From Enchytraeus crypticus (taxonomy: Eukaryota > Annelida > Clitellata > Enchytraeida > Enchytraeidae), in assembly GCA_905160935.1 (NCBI GenBank), contig CAJHZI010000191.1:668501-732500 (forward strand): 64,000 nucleotides of DNA, read 5' to 3'. Each line of letters starts with the position of its first letter. The stretch's first letter is position 1. Under the pieces are notes generated by a model, which saw nothing but the letters and a program-made list of their open reading frames with translations, ran no database searches and was not told the DNA's origin. Made by a program: the position numbers and the translations under genes. Shown piece after piece: positions 13,472-23,099 of this stretch.

Positions 13472-16024
13472 GATTTAACGTCCGTTTCCTCATCCAGGGA
13501 TGAGGTCAGGGACGTCCCCAACAGCACATATCACTACAGATCAATTCACCCAGACCAATCTGCGAAAGAAATGTGCTGAGGAGAAGCAAGGTCCTAAACG
13601 AAAGCCAGTGCGGTGATCAAAAAAATGGTCAGGGTAGATTGATTATGTCTATGGTGGGAAAAGGTAAGTTTTAAGCTTGCTAGAGAATGTTGAAAGAGAA
13701 AAACAAGAGCGAAGTTTAGCAGGTAAAGAGTTCCAGATTGTGGGTGCTGCGTAAGAAAATGAAGTCTGCCCAATGACGTGAGAATATTTGGAACTGAGAG
13801 AAGATTGGCATCGGTGGAGCGAATCAATGCATCAATACAACGCTATCAATAGATAGAATAATGCACCTATTCATGTATGTAATCCATGTAGATAACGTTG
13901 TACTTGTAAGTGATCAATGCACAAGGTATCAGTTGATAGAACATTGTATAACAGTGTATATACAATCAAAATATAAAGGTATCAATTAGACTAATAGAAA
14001 TTGTAACAGTGTATGTATAATCAAAATAAAACGTAAAAAAATTAATAGAAATTGTAAGTGCCAATATATAATCAAAATATAAGGCTATCAACTAATAGAC
14101 ACTTGTACCCATTCACAAGAAATCAAAACATAATTTAGCAAAAATTAAAAGAAACAAAACAGATCTCAAAGCTACATCTGACTTGTGAACAACATATATA
14201 CAGTGATACTAAATAACTGCTTGCGACAAGATACGACAGGATAAGACTAATAACGGAAGAGAAATTCATACTATTGCAAACCTCCACCGCTAACCACAAT
14301 CGAATTTAATTAATGAATTTAAATACTGAATTTAGTTAATGAATTTATTTAATGGACTTAATGAATTTAATTAATGATATTAATACTCATGATTCTCAAG
14401 AATTAATGACCAAAAATTCGCTATATACTACATACAACTATTTTTGCCAGTCTTATTATATTACAAGTTATTTAGGATGCTTACTAAATTATTAAAACCT
14501 ACTAGTAGGCTTACATGAGTATATCTATCCACAACTGGTGTCAACTGACTAAAAAGTAAGTACGACCAAACTAACCTGAAAAGGGTAACTAACCTGAAAG
14601 CGAATAAATAATCTGAAAGCGATTAACTAACCTGAAAGCTAGTAACTAGATTAACTAACCTGAAAGCGAGTAACAAATCTGAAAGCGAGTAACTAGGTTA
14701 ACTAACCTGAAAGCTAGTAACTAACCTGAAAGCTAGCAACTAGGATAACTAACCTGAAAGCGGGCAACTAAATTAACTAACCTGAAAGCGACTACCTTGG
14801 TTAACTAACCTGAAAGCTAGTAACTAACCTGAAAGCCAGTAACTAGGTTAGCCTGAAAGCGTATAACTAGGTTAACTAACCTGAAAGTGAGTAACTAGGT
14901 TAATTATCCTGAAAGCAAGTAACTAACCTGAAAGCCAGTAACTAACCTGAAGCAAGTAACTAACCTGAAAGCAAGTAACAAACCTGAAAGCAAGTAACTA
15001 ACCTGAAAGCCAGTAACTAACCTGAAGCAAGTAACTAACCTGAAAGCAAGTAACAAACCTGAAAGCAAGTAACTAACCTGAAAGCAAGTAACTAACCTGA
15101 AAGCAAGTAACTAACCTGAAAGCGAGTAACTAAATTAACTAACCTGAAAGCAACTACATTGGTTAACTAACCTGAAAGCGACTACCATAATTAACTAACC
15201 TGAAAGGGACTATCATGATTAACTAACCTGAAAGCGATTACCATGATTAACTAACCTGAAAGCGACTACCATGATTAACTAACCTGAAAGCGACTACCAT
15301 GATTAACTAACCTGAAAGCGACTACCATGATTAACTAACCTGAAAGCGACTACCATGATTAACTAACCTGAAAGCGACTACCATGATTAACTAACCTGAA
15401 AGCGACTACCATGATTAACTAACCTGAAAGCGACTACCATGATTAACTAACCTGAAAGCGACTACCATGATTAACTAACCTGAAAGCGACTACCATGATT
15501 AACTAACCTGAAAGCGACTACCATGATTAACTAACCTGAAAGCGAGTGGGGGACTTTGAGCGCTGATACAGAGAACGACGAAGCTCCTTCTCGCGCAACG
15601 TCTGCTCCTCCATCTTAGCGAATATGGCACGAGTGTGATTGAACCGCTGAGTGTGGTTTGTGACCTCAAAGAACTTCTCAGGATCGACGTACATAGGGTC
15701 GCCCACCGCGGGGGGCTTAGCGCCACTCGGACTGGTCACGCCGTCTACTTTTCGCAGCTTTACGTCGGCCGGCGTCATCGCGCCGCCCTTGACGACGGGA
15801 CGCGGGGCGGACGTTGAGGTAACGCGACCTCGCGCCGGCGGAGGCGCGTCGTTACCCTGAAACTTGCGCCTCAGAGCGCTGATGTTGGGCAGCACGTCAA
15901 CCTCACTGCGCGGAATGGTCGGCTCGACGATGGAAGATCTAGACTGACGAGATCGACCTCGTTCCCCTGCTGGTGGAAGGTTCTCGACGTCAACTCTCAT
16001 TCTCGTTACGTTCGTTGAGGTCAT
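704..16024 (-). CDS. PPP1R9: Neurabin/spinophilin homologue (PPP1R9 family), 5' part of the gene
   Basis: Five minus-strand exons join in phase: 16024-15536, 13179-11657, 10595-10483, 1536-1394 and 836-704, giving about 800 residues before the window ends. Neurabins are F-actin-binding scaffolds that bring protein phosphatase 1 to the cortical cytoskeleton and synapses. Visible family marks are [14 protein letters not shown] at residues 127-140, a long disordered Ser/Pro/Gly-rich region (about 165-670), an acidic stretch, the PP1-docking RVxF motif RVKF at about 747-750, and the very conserved segment [27 protein letters not shown] after it. In the family a PDZ domain and a C-terminal coiled coil follow; they would lie left of position 704, outside the window. 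The start Met at 16024 is the first in its exon, but an upstream exon cannot be excluded. I cannot tell whether the single invertebrate gene is closer to PPP1R9A or PPP1R9B. Confidence 0.93.
1276..1345. repeat. GATGAT-linked dispersed repeat, copy 1
   Basis: CCCGACTCTAGTTAAACTGAGATTTAAGGGAAGATGATGATAATGATG is one of about eleven short copies of the same motif in the window. It is intronic, about 50 bp past the donor of neurabin exon 4. Confidence 0.8.
1394..1536 (-). CDS. PPP1R9: Neurabin coding exon 4 with RVxF PP1-docking motif
   Basis: Acceptor TACGCAG|AT, donor ATCAGG|GTATGA. Two bases complete an Asp codon, followed by 47 codons. It encodes an acidic segment and then [14 protein letters not shown], in which RVKF matches the protein phosphatase 1 docking consensus and sits at the same place relative to exon 5 as in known neurabins. 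Confidence 0.95.
1540..1760. repeat. Degenerate AATC/CAAT array next to an exon
   Basis: Irregular runs of TCAATCAATCAGTCA lie directly upstream, in gene sense, of the exon 4 acceptor. On the gene strand they read TTGATTGATTGA, which supplies many branch-point-like TTGAT motifs. Confidence 0.8.
2653..2711. repeat. (TA)n microsatellite
   Basis: Uninterrupted alternating TA of about 29 units in neurabin intron 3. The rest of 1770-3500 is AT-rich intron in which I see no exon. Confidence 0.95.
3511..3632. repeat. Two 5S-rRNA-like fragments in inverted orientation
   Basis: On the plus strand 3511-3560 reads AAGCAACGACGGGCTCGGTT and continues with GGATAGGCAACCACCTAGGA. On the minus strand 3632-3581 reads TTAAGCAACGTCGGTCTCGG and continues with GGATGAATGACTACGTGGAC. 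Both resemble the inner and 3' half of 5S rRNA, the region holding the pol III internal control boxes. The arms face each other across about 20 bp. Neither is a complete 5S gene. Confidence 0.7.
3773..6923 (+). mobile_element. Full-length RTE-like non-LTR retrotransposon (LINE), inactive
   Basis: The element is bounded by an 11-bp direct repeat TGTAAGCTCAA at 3762-3772 and 6924-6934, the expected target-site duplication. It has a short leader (3773-4014), one endonuclease-reverse transcriptase reading frame and a very short 3' tail ending in repeated AAGAGAGAC. It sits in neurabin intron 3, antisense to the gene. The endonuclease/RT type resembles RTE-superfamily proteins; clade assignment needs a tree. 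Confidence 0.9.
4015..6895 (+). pseudogene. Broken endonuclease-reverse transcriptase of the RTE-like LINE
   Basis: Conceptual pieces in order: an APE-type endonuclease start (GTWNVRTM, about 4036-4065); a frameshift near 4205-4220; an in-frame TGA at about 4449 in the place of a GDxNA motif; the endonuclease end with SDHN (about 4731); a linker with a frame change near 4860; a stop at 5336; the RT core from about 5400 with [11 protein letters not shown] and, at about 6148, the catalytic FADD; an in-frame TAA at 5996-5998; and a TGA at about 6707. A C-terminal [14 protein letters not shown] segment ends at TAG 6893-6895. At least six lesions make it a pseudogene. Confidence 0.9.
7495..7570. 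repeat. GATGAT-linked dispersed repeat, copy 2
   Basis: A run of ATC triplets followed by TTTAACCAGGGTCGGGATAC, the same arrangement as the copies near 17500 and 32690. Confidence 0.85.
7800..8190. repeat. Degenerate tandem repeat, unit about 110-140 bp
   Basis: Motifs such as GCAGCATGCTAACCGTTAAC, ACCAATGAAGCCC and CATTTATAACTAAAGAACCGAATA recur two to four times. It is intronic. No coding potential is seen. Confidence 0.6.
8440..8545 (-). mobile_element. (TAA)n plus short SINE-tail insertion
   Basis: A run of AAT triplets joins GGTTTAACGTCCGTTTCCTC and GGATGATGTCAGGGA. The same 50-70 bp module with a TTA/TAA run is found at 13465, 33961 and 54788. Confidence 0.75.
8550..10450. other. Intron 3 of neurabin, no feature seen
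   Basis: AT-rich sequence between the repeat at 8545 and exon 3. I see no exon, RNA gene or clear repeat apart from short (TAA)n runs near 9780-9815. Confidence 0.6.
10483..10595 (-). CDS. PPP1R9: Neurabin coding exon 3 (acidic linker)
   Basis: Acceptor GTTAG|AAGG, donor GGCAG|GTCTTT. One base completes an Arg codon, then 37 codons, then one base. It encodes [20 protein letters not shown] and then an acidic [18 protein letters not shown]. It is supported mainly because its phases link exons 2 and 4 without a break. Confidence 0.85.
10815..11345. repeat. 33-bp minisatellite, about 16 copies
   Basis: Units like GAGAGATTATTGCAAGAGAG followed by ATTAGTAATTATT. Because the unit is a multiple of three and stop-free, it stays open in frame over several hundred bases. 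It lies in the neurabin intron between exons 2 and 3 and is not a gene. Confidence 0.95.
11657..13179 (-). CDS. PPP1R9: Neurabin coding exon 2, long disordered region
   Basis: Acceptor ATTGCAG|GTA, donor ACAAG|GTAACC, 507 codons plus two bases. The product is rich in Ser, Pro, Gly and Gln, with a Pro/Gly block ([14 protein letters not shown]) near its middle, a charged [12 protein letters not shown] stretch and an acidic end ([12 protein letters not shown]). Its GC content is visibly higher than that of the flanking introns. Long low-complexity regions here are usual in neurabins and poorly conserved. Confidence 0.93.
13300..13360. repeat. GATGAT-linked dispersed repeat, copy 3
   Basis: ATTCGTGTCACGACCCTGG and GATTTAAGGGAAGATGATGA match the family found at 1276 and 36662. 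It is in neurabin intron 1. Confidence 0.75.
13436..13525 (-). mobile_element. (TAA)n plus short SINE-tail insertion
   Basis: A TAA run is followed by GATTTAACGTCCGTTTCCTC and GGATGAGGTCAGGGACGTC, the same module as at 8482 and, reversed, at 33961 and 54788. Confidence 0.8.
13526..13830. repeat. Dispersed repeat of unknown class, copy A
   Basis: GAGTTCCAGATTGTGGGTGC, AGAAAATGAAGTCTGCCCAATG and TGAGAATATTTGGAACTGAG are matched, diverged, at about 55205-55340. In both places a short SINE-tail module lies within about 0.5 kb. No intact reading frame is seen. Confidence 0.6.
14570..15545. repeat. Minisatellite made of neurabin exon-1 splice donor copies
   Basis: About 45 tandem units share AACTAACCTGAAAGCG, which on the gene strand is CGCTTTCAG|GTTAGTT. 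The twelve or so units nearest the exon are homogeneous 28-mers (GATTAACTAACCTGAAAGCG plus ACTACCAT); farther units are 17-24 bp and more diverged. The last copy is the real exon-1 boundary, so the array includes the coding bases CGC TTT CAG and the functional donor. Confidence 0.97.
15536..16024 (-). CDS. PPP1R9: Neurabin coding exon 1 (actin-binding N-terminus)
   Basis: It begins with Met at 16024 and ends at CAG|GTTAGT, 163 codons in phase 0. [14 protein letters not shown] (residues 127-140) and [11 protein letters not shown] (47-57) are family marks. It is GC-richer than its surroundings. The donor lies inside the edge copy of the minisatellite at 14570-15545. Confidence 0.95.
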
Positions 16025-16589
16025 GTTCGGTTCCGAGTGAGCAACGTCTTATCAACGACTTCACTAACAACGTGTGGATATATATTATACGATTATACTA
16101 TATGATTCACTGACCAACAACAACAATCCGATAACTAAACGATACCACTGATCAACAATCTCGCTATTCACTAGCAAACAAAGTCGTAACTAAACAATAT
16201 CCCTTTTCAGCAGGAACAAAAAGTATTTCATTATCCTATAACACATCAGTCTGCAATTCGATTTTTCCACTTTTCCCACTAACAGCTTTATTAACTACAG
16301 AGAATCACTTGACAGTATATCACTAATATACTTCATAAACTGGCATCCTTCGTTGTTTTCAAATTCATTCTCTTTGATATTTACTGGAGGTATGTATGAT
16401 AAAGCCCTAATCACTCTACAAAAAAACGAAATGAAAAGATTGCACATATATCCACGAGACTCTAATATTCCTCCAGGGCTTATGCTGGTGCAATCTGTCA
16501 AAATTTCATATGAATGTATCTTGAAGAATCTACAAAGAACATAAATAGAATTGTATGACAGCACTAGTTCTTATTTATATACGAACAAC

Positions 16590-16905
16590 ACTTTCTCTCT
16601 CTAGTGTTCTGCCAAATGGCAGGCCAATGATACATATTTCTATAAACAGATTCTATACGGGGTGCTCTATATGAATCAATCAATTTCCATATAGAGCACT
16701 CCATAGATCAACATATTAAACCCTTCAAAAAAGGCTATACCTTACAGATACCTTATGTAGTCTATATAGCTTTAGAAAAAATGGCTTTCAAGGTGGTTCC
16801 CAATTGAATTCCTCAATATATGCTTTGTCGCCTCTTACGACACATGTATGCCAATATCGGTTGTGCTACTATTCAATGTCCCGGACACAACACGGGAAGC
16901 ATGAC
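16590..16905. repeat. Dispersed repeat ending in CCCGGACACAACACGGG, copy 1
   Basis: GTGTTCTGCCAAATGGCAGG, GGCTTTCAAGGTGGTTCCCA, GTCGCCTCTTACGACACATG and CCCGGACACAACACGGG recur, diverged, at 27780-28080, 32870-32970, 52720-52880 and 58740-58880. It is probably an old mobile element of unknown class. Confidence 0.65.
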
Positions 16906-17484
16906 GAAAAAGTGATTGTACACTACTGGGTGTATAGGCCAGCCAATAGAATGGAAATGCTAAATCTTTATTTAGAAATTTTGTCCACCAGTATTAATTT
17001 AGAGAACCATACGATATAATCAATTAAGCATGTGTTCATTAACTTTGCACGTAGTCAATGAGAAATACCATATTACAATAGATCGCATGATATTACGCCT
17101 ACTGAAGTATCTCTTAAGAGAGCAAAGAACTAATTACGTGATAAGTTACATTTACAGTCAATGATAGCAGATTTTAAGGTTGATCATTTTATAATATTAG
17201 CGCATTATCATGTTGTAATGTCAGCTTACTCTAAACCTTACATATTACTAGTTAGCACGTTAAAATGTTAACATGTTATATACCGCTAACAAGCGATATA
17301 ACAATAGAATTTATAAACAAAACATATGTATCTTCATCAAGGAATGACAGCGACGTAGACGCATACAATACAACAGAGAATAACGTAGCGGCATTATAAC
17401 AAACACAAGTGCCTTGAAAATAACATATAAGATTAATATCTTGTATAGCTACTTCAAGGATAGTCAATCCTTTTATATTATTTA

Positions 17485-17790
17485 TACTTATCACCATCTT
17501 CCCTTGAATCCCAGTTTAACTAGGGTCGGGACTATATTTATACTTAAATATTTCATAATTAAGTTTATACTATTACACTTATTTTTGCACTCCAAACATC
17601 ATCCTCATCATCATCTTCCCTTAAATCCCAGTTTAACTAGGGTCGGGACTATATCTATACTTAAATATTTCATAATTAAGTTTATACTATTACACTTATT
17701 TTTTTTTTTTTTTCATCATCATCATCATCATCTTCCCTTAAATCCCAGTTTAACCAGGGTCGGGATACCAATAGACTTTCTCCAGTCATC
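17485..17790. repeat. GATGAT-linked repeat, three tandem copies of about 115 bp
   Basis: CTTCCCTTGAATCCCAGTTT then AACTAGGGTCGGGACTATAT occurs at about 17500, 17617 and 17735 with the intervening ACTTAAATATTTCATAATTA also repeated. This is a local duplication of a dispersed repeat. Confidence 0.9.
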
Positions 17791-18129
17791 TGAGACTTTT
17801 TAAGTTTATCCATTCGTTAAGTTCTCCAAAACATGGTCATATATAATGCAGTATTCACTTTATGTTATCTAAATAAAAAGTAAGTTAAATAAAGGTTCTT
17901 GCTGGCAGCCGAAACCACAAGATGATAAAGTGCATAAGTATAAATGTCAATATTTCTACGCAGTATCTTAATCCCTCAAATTTCATATTAGCAAATGTCG
18001 TGTCTAAGCTATGCTACTTTCTCTCCATCGGTCATTGTGTTTCTCTACTATACTCGATACAGCAGAAAAACTGTCACATTTTCATTTTGTATACTAAAAT
18101 AGCTGTTGGCCTATGCTCAGTATCGTAGT

Positions 18130-18350
18130 ACAAACTGTATAACACGTCGCCCGTAGCTCAGTGACGACGACCACTCTAGTAGGCCTGGTGTACTATCATT
18201 CACGGCCCTTATCAAACACGTAACCGCGTACTACAGTAGTATATGCACCTGCACGTTACGGGCTGCAGTATCGCTTCCCAACCAGTCACACACACCAAGC
18301 ACACGACCGTCCACAGTGTAACGTGGGGTAGGGGCTCGGCCAGCGTATAT
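18130..18350. promoter_or_regulatory. GC- and CpG-richer patch, possible neurabin 5' region
   Basis: This stretch is clearly less AT-rich than its surroundings and has several CpGs (ACGTCGCCCG, CACGTTACGGGC, AACGTGGGG). It lies 2.1 kb upstream of the neurabin Met. It could hold a promoter or noncoding exon; nothing in the sequence proves it. Confidence 0.3.
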
Positions 18351-19125
18351 CACTCACTAAACATCATACGCTAATGATTATGCTAACGTCAAAAGGAGAT
18401 TGTTAAAATCGATCAGGTTAATTAGGAAGTAATTGATCTGATCTGATTGATCAGATAAAATTGCCAAGTCAATTGCCAGGTCTCTGCAAAAACTACTCGA
18501 ATACCATTATGACCATTGTAAATATAATTTTTATGATTTCATATGACATTACTCAGTCAGTACATATAGACTCCCATAAACATCCATAGACTCGACTGAA
18601 TAATTAATAACTTATTCGCAAACAGTTTCCATCTTGCCGTGTTGTGTCCGGGACCCTGAAGAATAGTCCAACCGTTAACTGTACGTGACGTGACTGAGCA
18701 AGAATTGAATTGAATTAATTGAATCACGTTTATTTCACTTCGGTAAAATCGTACACCAGAAATACGTGGAGATAAGCGAAAAGTGACACATTGGCCACGA
18801 AGGCACTAACATGTGCCCTAACACATATAGCTAAATAAATCATATAAAGCAGTTTTATAAATAAATAAAAGTTTTAGTTTCAGTTTTAGCAATCATATAA
18901 AAGTTTATAGCAGTCAAGACATTCAATCCAAGCATAAAATTACCTCAAAATACCCCTACACATTAGCAGGAAAAATTATCTAATACATTAAAACTTGTTT
19001 ACGAATAAAATTAAAAACACCAGCATATACAAAGTCTTAAAATATTACGTACGTTTGCTTTAATTGTATAACTAATCGGTGATCAATTTAAAATGAACAT
19101 GCATTACAATCCTTACCGAGAAATC

Positions 19126-19126
19126 T

Positions 19127-19188
<62 letters not shown>
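19126..19188. repeat. (TA)n microsatellite
   Basis: Alternating AT of about 30 units directly beside the SINE at 19196. Confidence 0.95.
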
Positions 19189-19191
<3 letters not shown>

Positions 19192-19195
19192 CCTA

Positions 19196-19345
19196 TACTT
19201 TAAAAGCTAAAAATGCTAAAAGTAAAGCTAAGGTTAACGTCAGTTTCCTCACTCGAAAGCGATGTCAAGGACGGGCGAGCCCAGGATTTGAACCCGTATC
19301 AACTGATCCGCGGTCGAGTATCTTACCGACTTCGCCACTCCAGCC
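19196..19345 (-). mobile_element. tRNA-derived SINE, family 2, copy 1
   Basis: On the minus strand it reads TGGCGAAGTCGGTAAGATAC (A-box region) and GGGTTCAAATCCTGGGCTCG (B-box region, here slightly changed), ending TGAGGAAACTGACGTTAACC. Copies occur at 37959, 38256, 43084, 59744 and 63767. Confidence 0.85.
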
Positions 19346-20091
19346 CTGTGGCGAAGTCGGTAAGAAAAAAAGCTCAAAAGTGACCAAAGTCTAGTCACTT
19401 TTGGTACTGGATTTAAAAATTAAAAACTTATTAAAATCAAAATCTTTCAGTTGGCTTTAAAAGATTTGACATTATTTGCTAAAACAATACTGTCTGGTAA
19501 GGAGTTCCCAGGTTCTCATATCCTGGAAGCATTTGCGTGTATCAAGTTTAGGATTATTGATTACTAATTTAAAAGAATTTCCCCTTGATTTCCTATTAGA
19601 GAGCTCAAGACCATAGCTATCAATATTCCCTTCCACTAATCCATTCAGGATTTTATAACAGAAAATTAAGTCAAAGTGAAGTCGCCTTCGTTCCAAGGTA
19701 ATTAAATTTACCGCCTTAAGTCTGGCATCATACTGCATGTTTAGCAAACCTGAAAGTCTTTTAGTAAAGCTTCTTTGGATACTTTCCAATAAAATAATGT
19801 CTCTCATACAATGCGGGGACTAAACTGGGGAACAATAATCGAGGAGCGGAAGAATGTATGATTTATAAGAACTGATGAATGTATCCTGAAACCACTCTAG
19901 AAGCCATGTTTCTCCGGAGCTATAGGCTACATGAAGATGTGGATAAAGCATAGCCCTTTTGAAAGGGATTAACTTGCTGCTCTTCATGATTATGTACCCT
20001 GGACCTGTGACTTGGCAGAACACTATAGAAAGGTAGAGTCCCTAACAAGTTAAATGTTATCCTCACTCACAGACTGCATTCTGAGCAATTA

Positions 20092-20152
20092 CACTCTCTC
20101 TCTCTCTCTCTCTTTCTTTCTCTCTCTCACACACACACACACGCGCGCGCGC
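20092..20152. repeat. (TC)n(AC)n(GC)n microsatellite
   Basis: Compound dinucleotide run of TCTC, ACAC and GCGC. Confidence 0.95.
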
Positions 20153-20378
20153 ACAAATGTGTGCAGGCAGTGAACTGGCAGGTTCAAAATATTAATTAAC
20201 TCTCAATAAGCACTCACTCTAACTCTAGAGCGCTCCATTGACCAAAAGCTTGTTTCCATCACAGGTTATACCTTTCTAACATCTTGATGCATCTCTTTGG
20301 TGAAGAAAAATCTGATTTGAGATGATCTATAATTGCCTTCCTCGGCTCCTCTTACAACCTCTACAGTAGACTACTAGT

Positions 20379-21497
20379 CAGTTTTTATGGTTTATACTTT
20401 ATACATTCAACACATTTCTGAGTAGGAGGATGTAATGGATTAACTGTACTAAGAATTAGGTAAATACAGGAAAAGTTTGTTAATGAGTTAACATTGAATG
20501 TAACAACGGAAAAGACTGACTGGAGATCAATCAATGAAATCAGAAATCAATGCTGAATGATTTGGTAACTCATGCAGCTAATAAATGGTAAATTGAGTAG
20601 AAAAGAGGAAAATTAAGGAGTTTTTTATGTTTTATAGCATCTTGCACTTCTTACAACTTGTCAATATCGCTACAGAGAGGAGAGAGAAAGACCGAGAGAG
20701 ACAGATAGAAAGAGAGAGAGAGAGAGAGAGAGAGATAAAGACAGAGACCAAGAGAGACACAGAGAGAGAGACCGAGATAGAAGAAATACAGATAGATCAG
20801 ATAGAGATATAATAAGCATGAATCAGTAAATATCTATTCTATTTCTTAAATCATCTCCCCTGATCTCTCTAATTCGGCCACGTACACAGCATAATGTACT
20901 ATATATTATAATCTTTCTCACACAGGTCGACACTACATAATATCAGACGGCACGAGCGTTTAGTTCAAGTGTTTGCAATATTAAATACCTACATACCTCA
21001 AATGCCCGTATAAGGCTCGTGGGCAGCTACTTCCCTATGGGAGCAGGGGTTAGGGAAATATTCCCTCCTTCTATTTTGATATAAAAATTTCTTCTTAAAA
21101 AACAAAGAATCAATTTTAATCAAGATTCACGATTGCATTCTAATTGTAGCACTTGAAAATCATACAAATATCACGTTTTTATTTTCAACTCATCCCCCCA
21201 TGCTAAATTTATCAGGAACCACAACATCTGATGGAAGTTAGCATCACTTAGCATTCGCTGCATTCCTGACCATTGTCTAGAATGATCAACTTCAAAGCAA
21301 AATCAAAGAGTTACCAAATCATTCAGCATTGATTTCTGATTTCATTGATTGATCTCCAGTCAGTCTTTTCCGTTGTTACATTCAATGTTAACTCATTAAC
21401 AAGCTTTTCCTGTATTTACATAATTCTTAGTATAGTTAATCCATTACATCCTACTCAGAAATGTGTTGAATGTATAAAGTATAAACCATAAAAACTG
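20379..21497. mobile_element. 1.1-kb unit bounded by ~190-bp near-perfect inverted repeats
   Basis: The left arm 20379-20571 (CAGTTTTTATGGTTTATACT to GGTAACTC) is almost exactly the reverse complement of the right arm 21308-21497. The 736-bp interior holds a GA microsatellite (20665-20790) and no reading frame of note. Long inverted arms suggest a foldback-type non-autonomous DNA transposon or an inverted duplication. I could not find a clear target-site duplication. Confidence 0.85.
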
Positions 21498-22521
21498 ATC
21501 TCAAATTATATGACCAATAAAATTTAAGTAATTAATTTCACCTATTTACGAATTAATACTATATGAACCCTAACAATCATTTCTAGTCGTCAGCGAGTCA
21601 GATCTGAGTTACTTTCTTCTCTTAACCACAGAACTAAAAGAACTGAAAGAGAGAGTGTAAGAGACAACTAAATTCTACACCACAAAATCTGAAGTTGAGT
21701 TAGCTATATATATAGTATATACAATAATTTCAAGTTGGTTTAATTCTATGCAGGTTGCAGAATTTTTTAATTTAGTAGTGCTTGAACAGTATGCAACTTA
21801 TTTAAGGTTATTAGTGTCCAATTCTACGGCAGTGGAAAATTTTCATTAAGAATATTTTTTCACGATCTAAGACCAATTATTTTACTCAAGACATATTTCC
21901 TTTAATTACCTGATGGCATGTAAACTATAGACGAAATTGACATATAGAGTTCCGCAAGCTACAAGTTGCTCGTTTGCTTTTGATTTTAATTACTTAACGG
22001 TAATTAGTAATTACAAAAATTCATTCCCGTCACTCATGTCGAAAACGAACGAAAAACTGCGAGCATTTCATAAGAACTAATAATTATTTAGGCAGATGAT
22101 TTGAAAGGAAATTAAAAAAACTACGCCAAACCATTCTAATGGTAAAGGTAGAACCTTTGTTACGAGATCAAATTGTTGTCTATAAAAACTTCGTTCTATT
22201 GGCCATACTATCATACATCAGAGCTACCTGCCCAACAGTCTGCTGAAGAACTGCTAATACTGAATTTTTAATATACTTAAATGCCACATATCCAACTCAT
22301 GATACAATATTATACTTGCATTACGCATTTCAATTATTACTATACTAGAACAACACAATTGAAGCTCTATATATATTCCATGTACACAGCCTGCCACGCT
22401 ATCACCTTACAGCCTATTGCTCATACATTTAACATAGCCCAGGTAGTAGCTCTAGTATTACAGGCTGGTCAGTGACTGCCTGACATTTGCTCTAGCGTTT
22501 TGTTTCATTCAACAGCCATTC

Positions 22522-22553
22522 TCCCCCCCCCCCCCCCCCCCCCCCCCCCCTTC

Positions 22554-22592
<39 letters not shown>
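22522..22592. repeat. Poly-C tract followed by (TC)n
   Basis: About 30 consecutive C, then about 18 TC units. The exact length is likely uncertain in any assembly. Confidence 0.95.
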
Positions 22593-22593
<1 letters not shown>

Positions 22594-22719
22594 CTCTCTC
22601 TCTCTACTAGCAAAACAAACTCACAGCATAAACTCGTACAGAATTAGTACTTGCACCCATTAATAAAACACTGAACAAGAGCAGCATATCATCTACACGA
22701 GTACATATCATATCAGATA

Positions 22720-23098
22720 ATATGTAATACTAGCAATCATACATATCATGTAATACATTGCACTAGCAGTCATACAAATCATATAATACATTGCACTAGC
22801 AGTCATACAAATCATATAATACATTGCACTAGCAGTCATACATATCATATAATATATTATATTAGCAGTCATACATACCATATAATATATTATACTAGCA
22901 GTCATACATATCATATAATACATTATACTAGCAGTCATACATATCATATAATACATTGCACTAGCAGTCATACATATCATATAATACATTATACTAGCAG
23001 TCATACATATCATATAATATGCTATACTAGCAGTCATATATATCATATAATACATTATACTAGCAGTCATACATATCATATAATATATTATACTAGCA
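22720..23098. repeat. 33-bp minisatellite, about 11 copies
   Basis: Units of the type CATATCATATAATACATTAT plus ACTAGCAGTCATA. It stays open on the minus strand as an 11-residue peptide repeat only because of the unit length. Confidence 0.95.
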
Positions 23099-23099
23099 G

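Larger units (their letters stand above)
18700..20005 (-). mobile_element. Decayed CR1/L2-like LINE 3' part, minus strand
   Basis: Minus-strand translation from about 20000 to 19465 gives YILPLLDYCSPV, then ESIQRSFTKRLSGL, then RRLHFDLIFCYKILNGLV and LDTRKCFQDMRTW, the usual C-terminal end of CR1/L2-type reverse transcriptases, with stops and frameshifts. The downstream tail ends near 18700 with AATAAA and repeated ATTCAATT on the minus strand. A SINE and a (TA)n run interrupt the tail. Confidence 0.75.

Noticed and set aside
14570..15545. CRISPR-like regular repeat array
   Set aside because: Units have no unique spacers; this is a eukaryotic intron minisatellite derived from a splice boundary. 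The same applies to the arrays at 22720 and 26650.
16295..16564. Open frames upstream of neurabin exon 1
   Set aside because: No recognisable domain, no splice phase connection to exon 1, and AT-rich composition like the surrounding spacer.
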